A stretch of DNA of 64,000 nucleotides, taken from assembly GCA_963920525.1 (NCBI GenBank), contig OY986437.1:97775175-97839174 (forward strand), given 5' to 3'. The notes under the pieces are model-generated. The model was not told the origin of the DNA. It saw only the letters and a program-made list of their open reading frames with translations, and made no database searches. Positions within the stretch are counted from its first letter, which is position 1, and each line of letters opens with the position of its first letter. The position numbers and the translations under genes are program-made. Below are positions 45,516-57,760 of this stretch, in pieces. The stretch comes from Dichetophora obliterata. Lineage: Eukaryota; Arthropoda; Insecta; Diptera; Sciomyzidae.

Positions 45516-45663
45516 TTAACCCGAAACACCCTGTCGTTGCCATATGGACACGCAAACACAAACACTTAAAATGTGCTTATTTTAGTTTAAACTATTTTAT
45601 ATTTGCGTTAACAGGTCATTCTAAAAATTTAAAAAAAAATTTACTCAGGGTGATTCGGGTTAA
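45516..45663. mobile_element. TTAA MITE, copy 2
   Basis: 148 bp between intact TTAA sites. Ends CCCGAAACACCCTG and CAGGGTGATTCGGG. It is the best-preserved of three copies. Confidence 0.9.
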
Positions 45664-46353
45664 TATTTGTTCTATCGACCAACAAGTTTTAAGAAAATTG
45701 GAGATTTATAGTGTAAATCATTGTAGCTATGGTATATATATACATTCGAATTATTCAGTCTGCAAAATCCTATTTTTAGTTACATTTAATTAATCCTGAA
45801 GTCGAGGTTGCAATCTAGGTAAAAAAAGATCGGTATTAAGTTTCCAAAACTTTTGCAAATAAAAAAGCCTAAGTTCCGGATGTCTAAAGGTTAATGAATT
45901 TGTAAATTTTATTTCTGTTCTTAAAAAGTTTGCCTGTGATTTATTTTATTTTTGATATATTTAAAGAACAAATTAAATTCTATTTAAAGCTATTTTATAG
46001 AAAGTTTATGTTTCATTGCATATTGTTTAAAAATATCTTAATTTGGATTTTCAGTCATGATGCAATATAAAAACTTTTTGAAAATAGAGCATATGGGGCA
46101 TAAAATTCATAGCGTGCCTGCACTTCTTAATTAACTTGGTTCGCCCCTGAGCATGATGATGAAGATCTTACATATACAAACATAATAATCTTAGCGCCAA
46201 ATTTGTTCCCTACGTTTTTCTTATGTACAGATTTATTAGGTTAAGTGACTTGAATGCTTGGCAAAATCCATCATGAAATTAATAATCTTTTCATCATCTC
46301 TGTTTAAATAAATATAAGTTACTTTATTTTATAATATAAATATTTGAAGTAAC
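45664..46353. other. AT-rich non-coding DNA
   Basis: Nothing recognised. Confidence 0.4.
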
Positions 46354-46644
46354 ATGAAGTTAAGAAATTGCGTAGATAATTTCTTAATTTTGTGCGGGAT
46401 TATAATCAACAAAAGTAAATTTTATGTTCACTTAATGATTTTTCGAAAACTTGCCCTGCTGAGTTCTACACAGACTGACATAGCTGAAGAAGTTAAATTT
46501 TTGAATGGAGTAGGCAAGTGCAAAATTAAGTTTATTCAGGTTAGAGATAAAAAAATCATCATTGCTGCAAATCAGGGCAGAGAAAGAGTCATGGTGCTGG
46601 GAAAATTTTTTGACATTGAGACTAACGATTTGATAGGAGGATAG
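46354..46644 (+). CDS. Unrecognised 96-codon open frame
   Basis: The C-terminal 60 residues (DIAEEVKFLNGVGKCKIKFI, then QGRERVMVLGKFFD) have a normal protein composition, but I do not recognise the family. There is no adjoining coding frame. It may be a fragment of a decayed gene. Confidence 0.25.
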   Translation: MKLRNCVDNFLILCGIIINKSKFYVHLMIFRKLALLSSTQTDIAEEVKFLNGVGKCKIKFIQVRDKKIIIAANQGRERVMVLGKFFDIETNDLIGG

Positions 46645-48148
46645 AGCCCAGTGCTTATTTTTATAAATTTCAAAATATAATTAAGCTAACAAGTTAAACA
46701 AAAGCAACAGCAAAAAAACAAGCAATTTTCTAATGTATACATATAAATTCGAGATATAAATTTTTGAAATCTTTAAAACGGTGAAAAATGCTTATTTTAT
46801 TTGTGTATTTATCAAATGCTAGGTGATTTGGAGAAAACCGTATCTCAGTCAGCTTTGATATGATTTATATAAATTAGATGCCGTTTGAAAGATATTTTAA
46901 TCAAATTTTATTTCTTTGTTCCAAGGATTATAACAAAAATGTCATTTGTAGATGTATTTAAAATAAATTTTTTTTTTCTTATTCTTTTTTCTCAACTGAA
47001 GCATAAAATTATCCAAATCAACAAATATTTAATTCAACAAATAAGACAATCAGTGGATGTCATATTTGAAGTGGTTGTCATATTTGAAGATCTCAACTGA
47101 AGCATAAAATTATCCAACCACAAAAATAAAAGATTAGGATGGAGAATTGAACAATAATTTTAAAATTGCGAAGTTTGGAACAAAATAGTTAAAAGTTGGT
47201 TATATCTTCTAAGCCGTTTTTGATATTAACAGAAGCCACAATTGCATAGCATAATCGTTGAATCATAGTCCATAGAGACTTATTAATCATCTCCAGTGAT
47301 AAGTGACCATCTTCATAAATATCCATAGTTATTTAATTGCATAAACAAGTATTTAGTTCAACAAATATGACAATCAGTGGTTGTCATATTTGAAGATCGC
47401 TAAAGAAAAACTACTTTCAACTGTCAGGTGACTTAAAAAAATTACTAATACTGAATAAGAACAAAATTTAAAACTATATACGAAAAAGTTATCTCCAACA
47501 GAAGCAACTAATCATTCCTCATGGAAGTCAAATACAAATCTAAAAATTCCAAAAGAATGCAATGCGCCCTTACGAACAAAAAATATGAGATGGGAGGGAA
47601 GTGATGAAAATAAAGGAATTTGCCTTTGCTGAGCATTTAAAATCAGTATTTCAGCCGATTCTAACCAGTAACAATTTTGAGATTCCCAACTTGTCTACTC
47701 AAGCGAGGGAAAGCCCAGAGTAAAAGTGAAAGTCGAGGATATTGACGGAACGCTAAGAATTCACCAGGCTATGATCTTTATTCTCCAAAAATAATAAAGG
47801 AGTCTCCAAGTATTACTACCAAAATATTATCTCATATATTTAATGCCATATTGCGGATTGGTTGTTCCTTAATGTCTTGAAAAGTTTTGCAGATAACTAT
47901 GATTTCAAAATCTGGAAAAGACCCATCCCAAACATTCTCTTTCAAACCCATCAAAAAGTTAAAATGCGCATTAATTGTATGCACGTAAAGAGCGCTTCAA
48001 TCTCCTTACCAGTTGCACTCTCCGTAACGATAACGTTGCACTTGAAAAAAAGTATTAGATTTTAATGCCAAAAAAATTAATTTCAAACATTGAAACTTTT
48101 CATCCTTGTTCAAACATTGATGACATCATCAAGCAAATCATTTTTCTT
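46645..48148. other. AT-rich DNA with short repeats
   Basis: CTCAACTGAAGCATAAAATT occurs at about 46990 and 47091, and RTGGTTGTCATATTTGAAGA at about 47068 and 47376. No genes are recognised. Confidence 0.5.
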
Positions 48149-48388
48149 TTAACCCTCGAGAAGGCGCGCTATATGCATTTTCGTCTTTATTATTTATATT
48201 TTTGCACGCGTTATGTTGAGTATCTTTGGTGACGGTTGTTCTCCGCGTCTTGGCAAGCTTTTGCTTAGGTCAGTGCACGGTTGGAGCTGTAGGTATGCGG
48301 TTTAAAAATTACAGTAATTCCTCAATTAGCACAATGCTCACGCGTGACAATCCATGCGATATTCGAGGCGCGCCTTCTCCAGGGTTAA
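48149..48388. mobile_element. TTAA MITE of a third family
   Basis: 240 bp between TTAA sites. Ends CCCTCGAGAAGGCGCGC and GCGCGCCTTCTCCAGGG (one mismatch in 17). It is much more GC-rich than the surroundings. CCC start plus TTAA is piggyBac-like. Confidence 0.88.
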
Positions 48389-48784
48389 GAAGACTGCGAC
48401 AATTTCGAAGAAGACAAGTGCGTGTTTGAAGAAACGGATAATGATTATATAATATTTTCCTTGAAATAATTAAAGCTTTTTTAAATTCCTGACATTAATA
48501 ATATAAGAAAAATTCTTAGAAAAAATACAGCTTTAAAAAACAAGAAAGGCGATTGGATTAATTTACTTAATCAGCCCTATTACTGAAGTCCTTCGCAGTA
48601 CGATTATCGTAGAATCTACCAAAAAGGCATCAATGAGTTTGCATGGCTACGTCGTAAATTCGTAGCTAAGCATCACTGAGTTCATTCGAAGCGTAATTTC
48701 GTAGATTTTTAAAGTAAATTGCTACGTGGTCTTGTTGTTGGAGAAAATAAAGGTCTTGGGTTTGAAATAAAATTCAGACTTACA
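48389..48784. other. Non-coding DNA with TCGTAGAATCTAC-like motifs
   Basis: CGTAGAATCTACC, AAATTCGTAG and GTAATTTCGTAGATT repeat loosely. It may be one end of a decayed MITE. Confidence 0.35.
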
Positions 48785-49044
48785 TCCCTATTCTGGCAAA
48801 TTAACAAATTGTTAACCAGTATTTTGAATATTTCTATGTGTTTGTTGTAATTTTTTGATTTCAAAACAAAATTTGATGCTCAAAATTAAAAAATGTTGAT
48901 AAAAATTGTCAACTGGTTTTCAGTTATTGACAACTTCATTAACAAATTTTCATTTTTGAGCTTTAAATTTTGTTTTGAAAACAACAAACACATAAAAACA
49001 TTCAAAATACTGGTTAACAATTTATTAATTTGCCAGAATAGGGC
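48785..49044. repeat. Foldback, about 120-bp arms
   Basis: CCCTATTCTGGCAAATTAAC at the left pairs with the complementary sequence ending at 49044, with arms about 85-90% complementary. No target duplication was found. Confidence 0.75.
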
Positions 49045-49991
49045 TGTTAGAAGAACTTTTGCTTTATGCATTTTTATAAATATACGATAAATTAGTAAAA
49101 TGTGAGTATTAAATTACATAAAAATGTATTTTTTTAAGAAATTAGCTTGTATGTTATTCGCTGCATTTGAAGTTATCTTGAATTACGCTGTCTTTCTTCA
49201 TTCAATAGAATTAAATTTAACGCAAAAAAAAAACACACTTTTTTCCTAAAATTTGTTTATTTACATTGAGCCGACTGATTCAAAATCGAAACTTCAAAAT
49301 TTGGCATTTCAGTCTAGCAAAAAGTATTTTGAATTCACATGGATTCAGTGATACAAAATTTTTCGTATTCGAAGCGGAAGGTTCTGTTCGTAACTTTTCT
49401 ACGACGGACTTAGTAAGAGGGTTGAATAAGAAACTCATCCCACCGTTTAACAGAGCATTCTATGAGAATCTATGATTTTTAGGTTAAGTTGAGTTAATTT
49501 TAAATTAAAAAAAAAATTTACATCCCATATTTTTATGTTTTGATTTGTTTTTAAGTTACAAGACTGTAAATTCTATTACAAATTATTAAAATTTAGATAA
49601 TGTGATCAATAAAAACGAGTTTCTTATTAAATTTATGTCAGCCTTTATTACTTAGTACAATATTAGTTTTGAAATATCTAAAGAAATATATTATTTTTTG
49701 CTAGTAACAACAACACATTCTTTTTTACGACACGATTATGAATATACTTTTGCAACAAGAACGTCGTAATCCAAAGTTGCCAAAGTTTTTGCTTAATTAA
49801 AACTCTTAAAAAAATAAATAACGCCCCGTCATGTATACTTATGTTGAAAGAGCTTAATAGTTTATGAGCTTTTTAGGCGTTCATTGATTTTTAACAAAAT
49901 CTTTAAAAATAAAAGCACAATAAAAACTAAAAATGCGTTTTCTGCAAAATGACGTTTCTTGAGTTATGTCGATTTTCTAGCAAATGAGCGA
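49045..49991. other. AT-rich non-coding DNA
   Basis: No recognisable feature. Confidence 0.4.
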
Positions 49992-50116
49992 TATAAAGGG
50001 TGCTTTTTATAGAGTGATACAGCTTTGAGTTGGCACTACTGCTTTATTTGACCACCCATTTAACAGCTGATAGTTGTTTTTTGTTTAATTTACTTTGACA
50101 TTTTATTACAAATTGA

Positions 50117-50608
50117 CTTACATCAGAGCAACGTGTGCGAATTGTGGAAATTTTTAATCAAAATAATGGTTCTGTTCGTCAAACTTATCATGCACTTCAT
50201 TCATTTTATGGCGTACATAATCGTCCTTCAGAGCTGCTAGTTCGAAGAACAATAGATCGTTTTCGGACCACATTTATTGTAACTGATAATGTGCATCCCG
50301 TGAGACGCCGAACAGTGCGCACTGAAGAATCTGTAGCCGCTGCACAGGAAAGCATTGAAGATGATCCTAATCAATCAATTCGTCGCCGTTCTCAGCAGCT
50401 GGAGTTGTGTCCTTCAACTTTATGGAAGATGTTACGAAAAGATCTTGGCCTAAAACCTTTCAAGATTCAACTTGTGCAGGAATTAAAGCCGAACGACCAT
50501 CGTATGCGCCGCCAATTCGGCGAATGGGCTGAAGCACAAATTGATATTGATTTTGAATTTACATGGAAAATTTTATTTTCGGATGAAGCCCATTTTTAGT
50601 TGAATGGG
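50117..50608 (+). pseudogene. rosa-type mariner transposase, N-terminal half
   Basis: HTH DNA-binding part (QRVRIVEIFNQNNGSVRQTY, NRPSELLVRRTIDRF, CPSTLWKMLRKDLGLKPFKI) and the first catalytic Asp in FSDEAHF. A TAG directly after HF replaces what is normally Tyr, and no ATG is in frame at the 5' end, so the gene was dead or dying apart from the insertion. Confidence 0.9.
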
Positions 50609-50880
50609 TACACTCTAAAAACTAATTGAAAAATCTCTACAATAAATGTTGTGAAATTTCATGACATTTAATGGCGATTTTGTAAAAAACCACACTATGC
50701 AGCGAGTTTTTTCAATTTTGTCTGAAAATCAGCGTCTTTTTCCAAAATATGTATATTACTCTACTATTCAAGCTATTTGAGCGTGTTTTCACTCAGAGAG
50801 TCTTAAAATATGTATATCTCTACTTGTCACGCTATTTTAGCGTGTTTTCGCTCAGAGAGCCCTAAAATATATGTATATAT

Positions 50881-51701
50881 CAAGAATGATAGAATAAGAG
50901 ATTACGCTTTGCGCAGGTCCGTTACTTCTGCTAATCGAGATTGACAACCATCTGTTCAGTTGACTACGTCACAATATTTTATTTCTTTGAGAAACGTACT
51001 GCGATCGGTTGTGTTTTATTTAATTGTGTTTATATCGAAGTACATTTGCGAGTTTTTAACTTAAAATTTAAAAAATTAAGTGTGCAGTTACTAATTGTGG
51101 TAACAATAGCAAACAAATATTTTTCAAAAACCTGATGTTTGCAATAAATACAAAAATTAAACCAAGATTTTGTAGAAAAAGCACAAAAACGAAAACAAAA
51201 ATACAAAAATATCTTAACTTAACAAAATTTGTTTCATTTTTTAAAAACTTGGAACTATCATTTATTTGTCTTTTCAATTCACAGGTAAATTAATGGAAAT
51301 AAAATATCTGGGAATGTTTAAAGTACATCAATTAAACTCGTAATGAACATTTTTATAAAATCCAAGTCGAAAAATAATGCTAACTGAAGTTGGTTTCTCA
51401 AACAAATTTTTTTTTTACTTAGCTGCTTACTGGCTGTAATAAAATATTAGTAAAAATAAAGTTTGCAAAGGAGTACTTAATAAATTTACCTTCTTCTCGT
51501 TCCAATAAATTGCTTCTTAATTCTTTTATTTTAATTATACAAACTAAAATGTATGCAATTTTCATTTCTGTGTAGAAATCGTATGCAAAGTAAACGCTCT
51601 CCAAAACAGCATTGATATTATGACGTACATGCGCAGAACGACAATTTTGTTGTACACATTTTCTTGTCTTCGGCGCAATCTTTGTATTCTATCATTCTTG
51701 T
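50881..51701. mobile_element. 820-bp hAT-type non-autonomous element
   Basis: Inverted ends CAAGAATGATAGAAT. GTATATAT lies directly left (50873-50880) and again at 51702-51709, an 8-bp duplication. The sequence is absent from the intact host copy at 9483-10265. There is no transposase. Confidence 0.8.
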
Positions 51702-54004
51702 GTATATATGTTCTCTACTTTTCACGCTATTCTAGCTTGTTTTCGCTCAGAGAATTCTAAAATATGTATATTTTCTACTTTTTACGCTATTTCAGCGTGT
51801 TTTCGCTCAGAGTCCTAAAAACGCTCCAGCAGCGGTATTTTACGCTTGCCCTTAAATAAACACCTCTGCTTTAACGTCATATGATTTCAAAGAGTTTATT
51901 CGAACAAGTATCAAATTATATACAACTTAAACAGTAGATTGGTCACAGCTTAATTACTCAAGCCTACTGATGTAGGAAAGAGTAGCGCCTTCTGCTGAGT
52001 GATTGACTCTATACAGAATTGTTGTTGTTGCCATGTTCAAAACTTACTTGAGAGAATTCATGCATTTCTAGCTTTTTTTATAAGTGCAGACAAGATTGGA
52101 AGAAATAATTTTAGAAGAGAGTTTTTACAAGAGAGCGAAAGAAATAATTGTAGGTGAGTGGATTCACGCATTTTTAACGATAAATATTTATTACTAGCTG
52201 AAACCCGGCGCGTTGCTGCCACTCTCCCTATTCAAACGCCCATAAAATGTTATCAGTTAAATAGCATGTCTAAATTGAGGTAGAATACTGAATTCCGAGA
52301 CTGTGCGACCTATATCCACAAAGCCATTCGATATAACAAATTAGGGTTGTATAGGAAGTGCCACGCCCTCTTGATCACCGCTCATAGAATGTAATCAATT
52401 AAACTGCATGTGTACATGGAGGTTGAATACCGAATTCCAAAACTGTGCGACATATATCTCCAAAACTATTCGATAGCACAAATTTAGGTTGTATGGGAGG
52501 TGCCACTGCCCTTTTCCTTACGCCCATAAAATTTAACCAATGAAACTGCATGTGTAAATTGAGGTCGAATACTGAATTCCGAGGCTGAGTTACCTATAAC
52601 TCCAAAGCTATTCGATATCGCAAATTTGGGTTAAATTGGAGGTGCCACGCCCCCCGACAAACTCTAAAAAATTTTATCAGTAAATCTGCATGCGTAAATT
52701 TTGGTCAAATACTGAATTCCGATGCTGTGCGACATATAACTCCAAAGCTATTTGATAGCACAAAGTTGGGTTGTATGGGAAGTGTCACTCCCCTTTTCCC
52801 TACGCCCATAAAATGTAAGAAATGAAAGTGCATGTATAAATTTAGGTCGAATACCGATTTCTTACGCTGTCAACCTATAACTTCAAAGCAATTCGATATT
52901 GCAAATTTGGGATGTAAGGGAGATGTCAGGCCTCCCTGTCCAACGCCCATAAAAAAAAATCATTGAAACTGCATGTGTAAATTGAGGTCAAAAACTGAAT
53001 TCCAAAGCTGAATTCCTATAAATTCAAAGCTATTCGATATCACCAATTTGGGTTGTATGAGAGGTGCCCCTCCCCCTTGTCCAACTCCCATAAAATTTCG
53101 TCACTGAAACGGTACGTCTAAATTGTGGTCGAATACCGAATTTCTAAGCTGTGCAACCCATAACGCTATTCGATAACACAAATTGTTTTTATATTAATGG
53201 GAGGTAAAAGAAGGTGTGGCATTTCTTCTTAAACCATCTCGTACTCAAAGCAAAGCCACTTACAAAATTTGAGCTCAATCGGACCAATAGTTTTGGAGTA
53301 TTGTGATATTTCCAAAAGTAGGCGTAGATGAAGTGTGACAACGCCCGTTTTTATTAAAGTTTTAATTTAATACGACCAAAACCTTCTTAAATATAGCATT
53401 TTTATTGATTTGTGGGCGATAAAAGGGGTGTGGCATTACTTTTTTCCTAAACCTTTGCGTAGCAGTTACGAACAAACCAGTAGAAGGAAGTATCCTATTT
53501 GGTCTAGTCGTTTTCAAGTTTTAAGCATCCGAAAAAATCACGATTCATTTTTATATGTACAGATATTGATTTGTGGGCGCTAAAAGTGGGCGTGAAAACA
53601 TTTATGTATCGTGACTGCCTCTTGGAGCACTTACACAGCAAGTTTCAGTATAAAAATGTGTAGAACTCCGGAATTGCCATGATTTCGAAAAAGTGAGCGT
53701 ATATATATTGCGACGAAAAAGTTATTTTTGTACAGTTACTGACAGTTACCATCTGAACAAAATGATAATATCTTAGTTTTTACGATCGAAACCGTCTGAT
53801 ATATATCCCTTATTTGGTTTGTGGTCGATAGCGCAAATTTGGCTTGTATGGGAGGAACCACGCCCCCTCGTCCAAACGTTACCAAACCTCACAGGAACAA
53901 TCTATCTCCTCGGCAAACGTTGTTCTGCCACAACTACCTATAACTCCAACTCCGCCTTACTGCTATACACAAAAATGTCAAGAAATGTCAAATATATTCA
54001 CCAT

Positions 54005-55102
54005 TTTCAGTACAGCTGCCGAAAGTAGCCATGTGCACTAAATAACCACATTTTAGTCTAATACGATCAAAACCGTGCGAAATATAGCATTTTTGTTGTT
54101 TTGCAAGCGGTAAAAAGGGGTGCGGTAAAATGTTTCCCTTGAGCCATCTCGTAATCGAAACAAATCGACTGCCCAAATTTCAGCTCAATTTAGGTTAAGC
54201 CTGGCGCACTTTACTTCACTGGACGCTAACTCCCCGAAAAGTGAGTTTAACTAAAGTAGGGCAGGCCTATTTTTAGTGCACTTGCCGAGAGTAACCATAT
54301 GTACTGAATTACAAAATTTTTGTCTAATACGACCCAAACCGTTGAAATAAAACGTTTTCATTGGTTTGTGGGCGGTAAATGGGGGGCGTGGAGACCAATT
54401 TTTAGTACAGTTGCTAACAGTAACCGTACAAACTAAGCCAACATTTTAGCTCAATCGACCCAGTAGTCAATTTTGATGGTTTCTTAAAAAGTGGGTGTGG
54501 CTATATAGCGCTGACGCCCTTTTTTAGTACAATTGCCGAAAGTAACCATACAAACTTAAGTATCATATGTTAGTCTCATACGGCCAAAACTGCATGAAAT
54601 ATAGCATTTTCACTGATTTGTGGGCGCAAAAGGGGGCGTGGAAACCAATTTTTCGTACAGTTACTGTCAGTAACTTCACAAACCAAAGTAACAAATTTAA
54701 GTCTTATACGACCAAAACCGTCTGAAATAAACCATTTTCATTTATTTGTGGGCGGTAAAAGGGGGCGTGGAAACCCATTTTTAGGACAGTTGTCGACAGT
54801 AACCGTACATACTAAATTACAAAATTTTAGCCATATACGACCCAAACCGACTGAAATATAACATTTTTATTGATTTGGTGGCGGTAAAAGGGGGGTGTGG
54901 CAAATTTTTTTCCTTGGCTTGTATGGGAGGTACCACGCCCCTTTCTCCAATCGTTACGAAACCTCACAGGAACACTCTCAAGATATGGCTTTATTTTCCC
55001 TGAAAATTTCATAAAGATCGGTTCAGCGGTTTTGGAGTCTATACGTGATATAGCCACATACCCACATACCCACATACATACATCCATTTTTATATATATA
55101 GA
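54005..55102 (-). repeat. 1.1-kb internal duplication unit of the Helitron, copy A
   Basis: 54005-54910 aligns with 55107-56012 at roughly 90-95%. 54915-55102 aligns with 56410-56599, the true 5' terminus. The offset is about 1,100 bp. Confidence 0.85.
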
Positions 55103-55104
55103 TT

Positions 55105-56138
55105 TTCAGTATAACTGCCAAAAGTAACCATATGAATTAAATAGCCAAATTTTAGTCAAATACAATCAAAACTGTTTGAAATATAGAATTTTTGTTGTTT
55201 TGTAAGCGGTAAAAAGGGGTGCGGCAAAATTATTTCCCTTAAACCATCTCGTACACGAAACAAATCGACTGCCAAAATTTTAGCTCAATTTAGCTAAAGC
55301 CTGGCGCACTTTGCTTCACTTTACGTTGACCCCCCGAAAAGTCAGTTTAACTAAAGTGGGACAGGCCTATTTTTAGTGCTCTTGCCGAGAGTAACCATAT
55401 GAGCTAAATTACAAAATTTTTGTCTAATACGACCCAAACCGTTGAAATAAAACGTTTTCATTGGTTTGTGGGCGGTAAAAGGGGGCGTGGAAACCAATTT
55501 TTAGTACAGTTCCTGACAGTAACCGTACAAACTAAGTTAAGATTTTAGCTCAATAGACCCAGTAGTCAAATGCAATGATTTCTCAAAAAGTGGGTGTGGC
55601 TATATAGCGATGACGCCTTTTTTAGTACAGTTGCCGAAAGTAGCCATACAAACTTAGGTATCACATGTTAGTCTTATACGGCCAAAACTGCTTGAAATAT
55701 AGCATTTTCACTGATTTGTGGGCGCATAAAGGGGGCGTGGAAACCAATTTTTCGTACAGTTACTGTCAGTAACTACACAAACCAAAGTACCAAATTTAAG
55801 TCTTATACGACCAAAACCGTCTGAAATAAAGCGTTTTCATTTCTTTGTGGGCGGTAAAAGGGGGCGTGGAAACCCATTTTAAGTACAGTTATCGACAGTA
55901 ATCGTACATACTAAATTACAAAATTTTAGCCTTATACGATCCAAACTGACTGAAATATAACATTTTTATTGATTTGGGGGCGGTAAAAGGGGGGTGTGGC
56001 ACTTTTTTTTCCCTCAACCATCTCGTAGCTGAAACAAATCGGCTGCCAAAATTTCAGGTCAATCGGTTTAGTAGTTTTGGAGTCTATAGACATCACACAG
56101 CCAGACACACATCGTTTTGCTTTTTATGTATATAGATA
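55105..56138 (-). repeat. 1.1-kb internal duplication unit of the Helitron, copy B
   Basis: Second copy, ending in a different 5'-end-like sequence, TATGTATATAGATATCGATT. Confidence 0.8.
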
Positions 56139-56688
56139 TCGATTTGTGGGCGGTAAAAGTAGGCGTGAAAACATTTATATATAGTAACCGCCTCTTGGAG
56201 CACCTATGCAGCAAGTTTCACTGTAAAAGTGTATAGAACTCTGGAATTGCCATGATTTTGAAAAAGTGGGCGTATTTATATGACAACCACGCCCATTTTT
56301 TGTCCACTTACCGACAGTAACCATCTGAACAAAATTACCAAATCTTAGTTTTTTACGATTGAAACCGTCTGATATATATCCTTTTTTTGTTTGTGATCGA
56401 TGGAGCAAATTTGGCTTGTATGGGAGGTACCACGCCCCCTTGTCCAATCGTTACCAAACCTCACAGGAACACTCTCAAGATATGGGTTCAGTTTCTCTGA
56501 AAATTTCATAATGATCGGTTCAGCGGTTTCAGAGTCTATACGTGATATAGCCACATACCCACATACCCACATACATACATCCATTTTTATATATATAGAT
56601 TTTGTTCATGGGATTTAACGACAATAAATGCAGGCAATCAGTTGCCAGCAATTATTGTAGTTAATTCTCGTGAATTTTTGTTAGAGTG

Positions 56689-57250
56689 TACGTAAATAAA
56701 CAAAATTGTCGTATTTGGAGTGAGGAGAATCCACAAGCTTTTGTCGAAACACCATTACATCCACAGAAAATTACTGTTTGCACCAAACAAACTTTATGGG
56801 CTGGCGGAGTCATTGGCCCATATGTCTTCAAAAACGATGATGGTCAGAATGTTACTGTCAATGGTGAACGTTATAGGAACAAGATTCGAAGTTTTTTCGT
56901 ACCTCAGTTAGCTGGCATTAATCTTGCTGATATGTGGTTCCAACAGGACGGAGCCACATGCCACACACCGGGCGCTACAATTGATTTACTCAAGGAAATT
57001 TTTGACGAAAAAATAATTTTACAAAATGGCCCAATTAATTGGCGCCCAAGATCGTGTGATTTAACACCATTGGATTATTTTCTTTGGGGTTATGTAAAGT
57101 CACTTGTCTACGTCGATAAACCACTAAAAATTGAACACCTGGAAATCAACATTCGAAGAGTATGCTGAGAAAAGTTTGTGAAAATTGGTGTTCCAGATTG
57201 CGGCTTGTACGCGCCAGCCGTGGCGGCCACATGGCCGAAATCATATTGAA
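56689..57250 (+). pseudogene. rosa-type mariner transposase, C-terminal half
   Basis: It continues YVNKQNCRIWSEENPQAF to QQDGATCHT (second Asp) and SCDLTPLDYFLWGYVKSL (third Asp). I count 41 residues between the second and third Asp, the DD41D signature of the rosa group. A deletion with frameshift near 57162 removes about ten codons before ENWCSRLRLVRASRGGHM and the usual C-terminus. Confidence 0.92.
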
Positions 57251-57326
57251 GCATCAATATCATAAAATTTTCTATACAATAAGGCTCGTTTCATTGATAT
57301 TAAAAATATATTACTACGTTTATTAT

Positions 57327-57760
57327 CCCCATTGGCGTCGGAAGCGGGGGGAGAGGTGGGCAGTTGCCCCCACTTTTTTAGCTAGATAAACAATTTAAAA
57401 GGAAAATTTATTCAAAATATCAGTTTTGAATACGAAACAACAACGATAATATTTTTGTATTATATATTTTCCTCTTCTTTCTCTCTTCTTCATGTTTCAT
57501 GTGAAGAAATTTTGGTGAACTTTTTTTGCACCACCATTTGTACTGGCCCCCCCAGATGAAATTCGCTTCCGACGCGCTTGATTATCCCCCTACCAAGGGT
57601 TGCGACATGTCATAACAACATTTAACTAATTTGGTACTTTTGAACCTTCAAAGGGGCGTTGGCCGACGCAATATTTCGGTCCCACGCTATGGAGCACCGT
57701 AGAATTAAGCCTACACGGCAGGTGTCTACGTAAAACACTTTGGATTTTCTGTCCCTATCT
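57327..57760 (+). mobile_element. Short insert with 14-bp duplication, R1-like 3' end
   Basis: ACTACGTTTATTAT occurs at 57313-57326 and 57761-57774. Without the nested element at 57331-57580 the insert is 175 bp. Its last bases plus the duplication read CTGTCCCTATCTACTA, which equals the R1 insertion site in insect 28S rRNA as I remember it. R1 elements make a 14-bp duplication there. The piece may be a 5'-truncated R1-type LINE tail with a bit of 28S read-through. Confidence 0.45.
57331..57580. mobile_element. 250-bp MITE with 9-bp duplication (MULE-like)
   Basis: ATTATCCCC at 57322-57330 and 57581-57589. Inverted ends contain GCGTCGGAAGCG / CGCTTCCGACGC, with G- and C-runs inside them. 9-bp duplication fits Mutator-like elements. 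Confidence 0.8.

Larger units (their letters stand above)
52194..56599 (-). mobile_element. 4.4-kb non-coding Helitron with internal duplications
   Basis: Inserted between A (52193) and T (56600). On the minus strand it begins TCTATATATATAAAAATGGA and ends in CTAG. The interrupted host sequence reads through on both sides as in the copy at 9483-10265. There is no protein: the interior is repeated units with motifs such as TTTGTGGGCGGTAAAAGGGG. A further hairpin GGCAAACGTTGTTCTGCC (53912-53929) and extra 5'-end sequences at about 53575, 55102 and 56138 show that parts of Helitron ends are repeated inside. Confidence 0.85.
50611..56688. mobile_element. TA-flanked MITE-like element, third copy, doubly interrupted
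   Basis: Bounded by TA at 50609-50610 and 56689-56690. Ends CACTCTAAAAACTAATTG and ...GAATTTTTGTTAGAGTG, the reverse of 9483-10265. Subtracting the inserts at 50881-51701 and 52194-56599 leaves about 850 bp, close to the 783 bp of the intact copy. Confidence 0.92.

Noticed and set aside
48572..49046. MITE with CAGCCCTATT ends
   Set aside because: The left motif at 48572 is not needed: the inverted repeat pairs 48785 with 49044, and no target duplication fits the longer span.
54827..56584. Two very similar minus-strand open frames beginning with Met-Asp-Val-Cys-Met-Trp (54827-55087, 56345-56584)
   Set aside because: They translate the repeated Helitron 5' terminus. The likeness is due to the DNA duplication; there is no protein domain.
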